A DNA stretch of 64,000 bases from the NCBI GenBank assembly GCA_963668655.2, contig CAXXPQ010000002.1:930001-994000 (forward strand), in the 5' to 3' direction. This DNA is from G963668655 sp963668655. Lineage in GTDB: Bacteria > Myxococcota_A > SURF-8. The notes beneath the pieces are model-generated. The model had not been told where the DNA came from. It made no database searches and saw nothing but the letters and a program-made list of their open reading frames with translations. Positions 60,840 through 64,000 of this stretch are shown here, in pieces. The position numbers and the translations under genes are program-made. Each line of letters starts with the position of its first letter. Positions within the stretch are counted from its first letter, which is position 1.

Positions 60840-61103
60840 CTGAGTTCCTTAAAGCGAAGACATCTTTCGCGCCTGGAATGCTGCCATTCCCAGCGTAAAA
60901 GCAAAATGGCAAGCCGGCTTTTCCGTACGGGTTAAGACGCCGCCATTTCGTTTTTATTCACGGAAAGCCTTTCGCCTCCCGTTCGATTTTTTCTATACCT
61001 GTTTTTCAGTTTCCGTTTTGAAAACGTTTTTTAGCCTATTTATCCGTGACTTCCCGTTTTCTTGAAAGCCATGGAGCGTTCTTCCTTCCGCCGGGCCGAT
61101 TGG

Positions 61104-61724
61104 CTACTGGGCGGTAAGGTAAGTGCTCGGATCGTTCGGCGGCTGCTCTTCGCCCGTTGTATCATCCGGGGTGTTGGGAGGCGCCACATCCCCGATACGC
61201 CCACCGGTCTGGGTATCCGATCCGTCGGATTGATCCGCCGTACTGACGGGAGCCGCATCATTTGGATTGCCGCGGTCCACGATCGTATCGTCACCGGTAG
61301 TCGTCGTATCGACGTTGATATCGCGACCGGCTTCCTCGCCGAACCGCGTGTTGGATCCAAGCTGTTCCTCGGTTTCCTTGATGAGCTGGGTAATCTGCTG
61401 ATCCGCGATATCCACCACCTGGCAGTTATCCCCGACACACTCATCGTCGGAGCAGCCGCTCGGATCGCTCAGTTTGTCCTGCGCATTGGTCACCAGCGTC
61501 TTCAGTTTTTTCAGTTCCCGGATCCATTCCTGGTACTTGCTTTTCTGAACGGGCTCCGCCGCTTCCAACTGCTGGTTGTATTTTCCGATCCATTCGTCCA
61601 AGGACTTGATGGCTTCCTTGGCTTTCTGCTGACATTGCCCCCGATCCGCAGCGAAAACCGAGCCGCTCATCAGAAGCATCGACAGCAATATGGCAAACAG
61701 AATGGATGTTGTTCGTAACTTCAT
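61104..61724 (-). CDS. Exported Thr/Asp-rich protein of unknown function
   Basis: 206 residues with a signal peptide (cut near SVFA-AD, about residue 26). The first half has a helical segment with regular Lys/Leu/Glu (about 30-90) containing CQQKAKEAIKSLDEWIGKYNQQL; a Cys cluster follows (CSDDECVGDNC). The last 70 residues are disordered, rich in Thr, Asp, Pro and Gly. No family recognised. It has its own promoter; GAGG precedes the ATG at 61724. Confidence 0.75.
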   Translation of the reverse strand: MKLRTTSILFAILLSMLLMSGSVFAADRGQCQQKAKEAIKSLDEWIGKYNQQLEAAEPVQKSKYQEWIRELKKLKTLVTNAQDKLSDPSGCSDDECVGDNCQVVDIADQQITQLIKETEEQLGSNTRFGEEAGRDINVDTTTTGDDTIVDRGNPNDAAPVSTADQSDGSDTQTGGRIGDVAPPNTPDDTTGEEQPPNDPSTYLTAQ

Positions 61725-61778
61725 GGCTTTTTCCTCTCGGTCGCCACCCAACCCCGTTCTCTGACTGATTCGGGCGGC

Positions 61779-61807
61779 ATTATACTATACCCTCTTAGGT
61801 TCGGCAA
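61779..61807 (-). promoter_or_regulatory. Promoter of the exported Thr/Asp-rich protein
   Basis: On the minus strand TTGCCG (61802-61807), 17-base spacer, consensus TATAAT (61779-61784), 55 bases before the ATG. Confidence 0.75.
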
Positions 61808-61983
61808 GTTTTTTCACCGAAACCATGCCTTGTTCGAAGATCCTTCGGGAAACCTCTATCCCCTTGAATCTTCCAGGGCTATCACCCTACGAGGAATAAG
61901 TATCTGTTAGACACCCGATAGGATGAAATATTTTTCGTTTTTTTTCCGGCTTTCGATTTTTACATCTTCGGACCGGATACCGT

Positions 61984-63363
61984 TCAGCGTACACCCTCGA
62001 AAATGAAGGGATATGTAATGATCGTGGATCCGCCTTCCGGCTTTGGGAAACGCCAGCGACGGATCTTTTTCACGATGCAACTTTCTACTTTCTTGTTGTT
62101 CAGGGAAGAACTGATAACCTCGGCCATACTCACCGCGCCGGTGCCCGCCACTTCGATATCCACCGTGACCTTTCCCTTCAGTTTGGGATTCAGACGCAGT
62201 TCCATTTCATAGCAGAGCGTAATGGCCGGAAGGCCGCGGCGGACGACACGCTTGATGGCCGCGCCATCAAGTTCGCCATCCACATCGAAGTTCCCCATTT
62301 TGGTCTTGGCCTTGATCTGGGTCTCCTGGCGGCCTTCGATTTTGGCTTTTCCGCCCTCGCTTACACCCAAAGACCCGATATCCTTCGCTTTTCCACCGGC
62401 TCCGTCTCCGGCGCGCAGACCGCGTTCCGTGCTTTTCGAGGCGATGCCCATTCCGGTGACACCCTGCATGACTTCGTCGATGCTGCTGCTGTCGCCGCCG
62501 TTCAGCAACGTGTCGATGGCGGCCATGGAATCGGAGCCGCCTGGACCTTTCGCCGTGAGAAGACGGTTCAGGCCGACGCCGGCGACTTTCTTGGCGATCT
62601 CGGCCTTGCGCCTCGCGGCGGCCTCCGCCATTTCCTTTTCGCTGATCTGCTTTTTGGGTTTCTTGTCGCCCTCGTTATCCGATTTTTCCTTTTTGGCGAC
62701 CTTTTTCTTCTCTTTTTTCTTCTCGCCCTCGCCCTCGCCCTCGGTTTTCGGGGCTTCCTCTTTCTCCTTCGGCATCTCCGGAACGACGATCTTCGCAAAG
62801 CGTTCCGGAACCGCCTCAAGGGCGACCTTCTTCGGAATCGGCTGCGTGGAGGCGTAGCCTAGGATGCCCGAGTGGAGAACAAACGAACCGAGCAGAATCG
62901 CCACATACACCCAATCGATGGATTTGACCCAACCGCCGCGAATCGATGCGGGCAGCTTGGGCTTGGCCGGGATCGGAGGCGCCTTGACGAACGTAAAGAG
63001 GATGATTACGTCACCGACCTTGATTTTACCACGCATGGAATCGGTCAGTTGAAAGACGTTCGCCTTTCCGCGCTTCGGAGCTTTTCCTTCCTGAATCAGA
63101 TTTTTAAGTTCCGTAACTTTTCCATCGACCGTGATTTTTCCGGACATGGTTTCCGTGAAATGCAGATCGTAAAGATCCTTACGGACGGTAAACAACGGAA
63201 ATAGTTTTGGAATAGGCAGATTGGAAAACGGAAGGATGAAAGTCGCTTTATGAGATTCGCCCACGGTGACGGTATCCCGCGTACGAATAAAGCGCTCTTC
63301 GATAATTCTTCCCCCCTGGAGAATTCCAATCCGTAGGATCTTTCCGGATTGCTTCGTAGCCAT
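61984..63363 (-). CDS. AgmX/PglI C-terminal domain protein (TonB-like energy transducer)
   Basis: 459 residues. N-terminal part (1-135) is beta-rich, FHA-like in pattern; a single membrane helix (about 153-172) follows, then a Lys/Glu-rich stretch (about 200-240), a coiled region and a C-terminal domain of about 100 residues (LDGAAIKRVVRRGLPAITLCYEMELRLNPKLKGKVTV...ISSSLNNKKVESCIVKKIRRWRFPKP). The pair of conserved cysteines and the W-R-F-P-x-P motif mark the AgmX/PglI type found in deltaproteobacterial gliding and transport modules. It works at the inner membrane with ExbD-type proteins. AAGGGAAG precedes the ATG; the ExbD-like gene lies upstream. Confidence 0.88.
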   Translation of the reverse strand: MATKQSGKILRIGILQGGRIIEERFIRTRDTVTVGESHKATFILPFSNLPIPKLFPLFTVRKDLYDLHFTETMSGKITVDGKVTELKNLIQEGKAPKRGKANVFQLTDSMRGKIKVGDVIILFTFVKAPPIPAKPKLPASIRGGWVKSIDWVYVAILLGSFVLHSGILGYASTQPIPKKVALEAVPERFAKIVVPEMPKEKEEAPKTEGEGEGEKKKEKKKVAKKEKSDNEGDKKPKKQISEKEMAEAAARRKAEIAKKVAGVGLNRLLTAKGPGGSDSMAAIDTLLNGGDSSSIDEVMQGVTGMGIASKSTERGLRAGDGAGGKAKDIGSLGVSEGGKAKIEGRQETQIKAKTKMGNFDVDGELDGAAIKRVVRRGLPAITLCYEMELRLNPKLKGKVTVDIEVAGTGAVSMAEVISSSLNNKKVESCIVKKIRRWRFPKPEGGSTIITYPFIFEGVR

Positions 63364-63528
63364 ACGAGCTTCCCTTTCCCGAAGGCATGGGCCAGTTCGT
63401 GCTCTCGGCGCCCTTCGTCAAGCTCAGCGGACGCGGGAACCTTCAGTTGTCACTTTTTTCTTCTTACGTCAATTCCGAAAGCAGATCACATAAATAATGA
63501 TCGATGCTTTCCCGAAACATAACGATTC

Positions 63529-63555
63529 GAAAAAGCGCCCCGGCCCATGGCCGGG
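63529..63555 (-). terminator. Rho-independent terminator between the exbD-like and agmX-like genes
   Basis: A 7-bp stem (63549-63555 with 63539-63545) with short CAT loop followed, on the minus strand, by CTTTTTCG. It lies just after the exbD-like stop at 63579, so the AgmX-type gene may depend on read-through or its own promoter. Confidence 0.7.
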
Positions 63556-63578
63556 AACGTTTTCTCGATATCGGAATG

Positions 63579-64000
63579 TCAGAGCCGTATGACGGCGAAT
63601 TCGAATTTTCCGAATTCCGCCTGGCCGGCCGTGTACAGAACCTCCGATAACAGGCGGAACGGAACATCCTTGTCCGCCACGATCATCAGCTCTCCCTCGA
63701 ATTTAACCGAAGAGTTGTACTCGGCCAGTTTTTTCTGGTGCTCGGCCGTAGCCTGCAATGCGTCGAACAAAGGAGTGATGAAATATCCGTCTCCACCTTC
63801 GCGCTTGGCGGTGGCCGAAACTTTTCCATCCTTGACCTGAACGACCGGCTTATCGTCCACCAGAATATGTTTGCTCGTAATCGCCAGAGGAACCAGGTGC
63901 TTGTGCGATTCGGAAACGTCCGTGGATTTGACAAGGCGCAGGTCGCCCGACGGGTTGATGTTCATCGGGTTGGTCGCATAGTTCTTCAACATAAAGACCA
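63579..64000 (-). CDS. ExbD/TolR-like protein, truncated by the window edge
   Basis: The last 139 codons are in the window. The first visible residues (VFMLKNYATNP) are the end of the single transmembrane helix, then a periplasmic alpha/beta domain: LVPLAITSKHILVDDKPVVQV, ITPLFDALQATAEHQKKLAEY and LMIVADKDVPFRLLSEVLYTAGQAEFGKFEFAVIRL. The last motif matches ExbD (VxIxADxxxxYxxVxxVxxxAxxAGFxxxxxxT). It probably forms a motor with an ExbB upstream of the window. Longer than usual between strand pairs. Confidence 0.8.
   Translation of the reverse strand, partial: VFMLKNYATNPMNINPSGDLRLVKSTDVSESHKHLVPLAITSKHILVDDKPVVQVKDGKVSATAKREGGDGYFITPLFDALQATAEHQKKLAEYNSSVKFEGELMIVADKDVPFRLLSEVLYTAGQAEFGKFEFAVIRL

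Overview
The window reads as a GC-rich chromosomal segment of a Gram-negative, deltaproteobacteria-like organism (Myxococcota or a related lineage). That is an inference from four things: ExbD/AgmX-type energy-transduction proteins, a Wza/Wzc exopolysaccharide locus with a separate outer-membrane barrel, a GspD secretin, and at least ten predicted lipoproteins in 64 kb. Seven of those lipoproteins carry an Asp/Gly-rich stalk right after the lipidated cysteine. No rRNA, tRNA, CRISPR array, transposase or integrase was seen.

Layout. 1-3.1 kb: tail of an ExbD-like gene, an AmrB/Memo protein and a membrane GAF-GGDEF diguanylate cyclase. 3.15-4.25 kb: an AT-richer patch with one orphan gene and several dyads. 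4.3-13.9 kb (all minus strand): a Mut7-C RNase-domain protein, a PQQ-propeller lipoprotein, a winged-helix regulator, a 1004-residue lipoprotein with a long DGDT tandem repeat, a periplasmic protein and two paralogous lipoproteins with formylglycine-generating-enzyme-like domains. 14.3-19.8 kb (plus): divergent IleRS, methyltransferase and radical SAM protein. 19.9-28.2 kb: a REC-PAS-GAF protein divergent from a GspD secretin, an orphan adenine DNA methyltransferase, a DUF1232 protein and an SMP-30-like lipoprotein.

28.2-28.9 kb is a non-coding cluster of long inverted repeats and three abutting perfect hairpins. 28.9-41.2 kb: ferredoxin, TPR protein, GyrA with a near-consensus promoter, a Kazal-domain lipoprotein, a MATE transporter, an unrecognised protein and a radical SAM protein with a possible U32-like C-terminal part. 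41.4-53 kb: an exported protein, a DUF4838+PKD lipoprotein, the methionine operon metY-metX-hom, a small lipoprotein, an outer-membrane barrel protein and a WD40-like lipoprotein.

53-61 kb (minus) is an exopolysaccharide assembly/export operon: outer-membrane barrel, short Wza-like lipoprotein, Wzc-like tyrosine kinase, DUF2723 membrane enzyme and a long coiled-coil protein. 61-64 kb holds an exported Thr/Asp-rich protein, an AgmX/PglI TonB-like protein and a truncated ExbD. ExbD-like genes therefore stand at both ends of the window. The coherent functional units are the methionine operon, the EPS operon and the ExbD-AgmX module; much of the rest is surface lipoproteins of unknown role.
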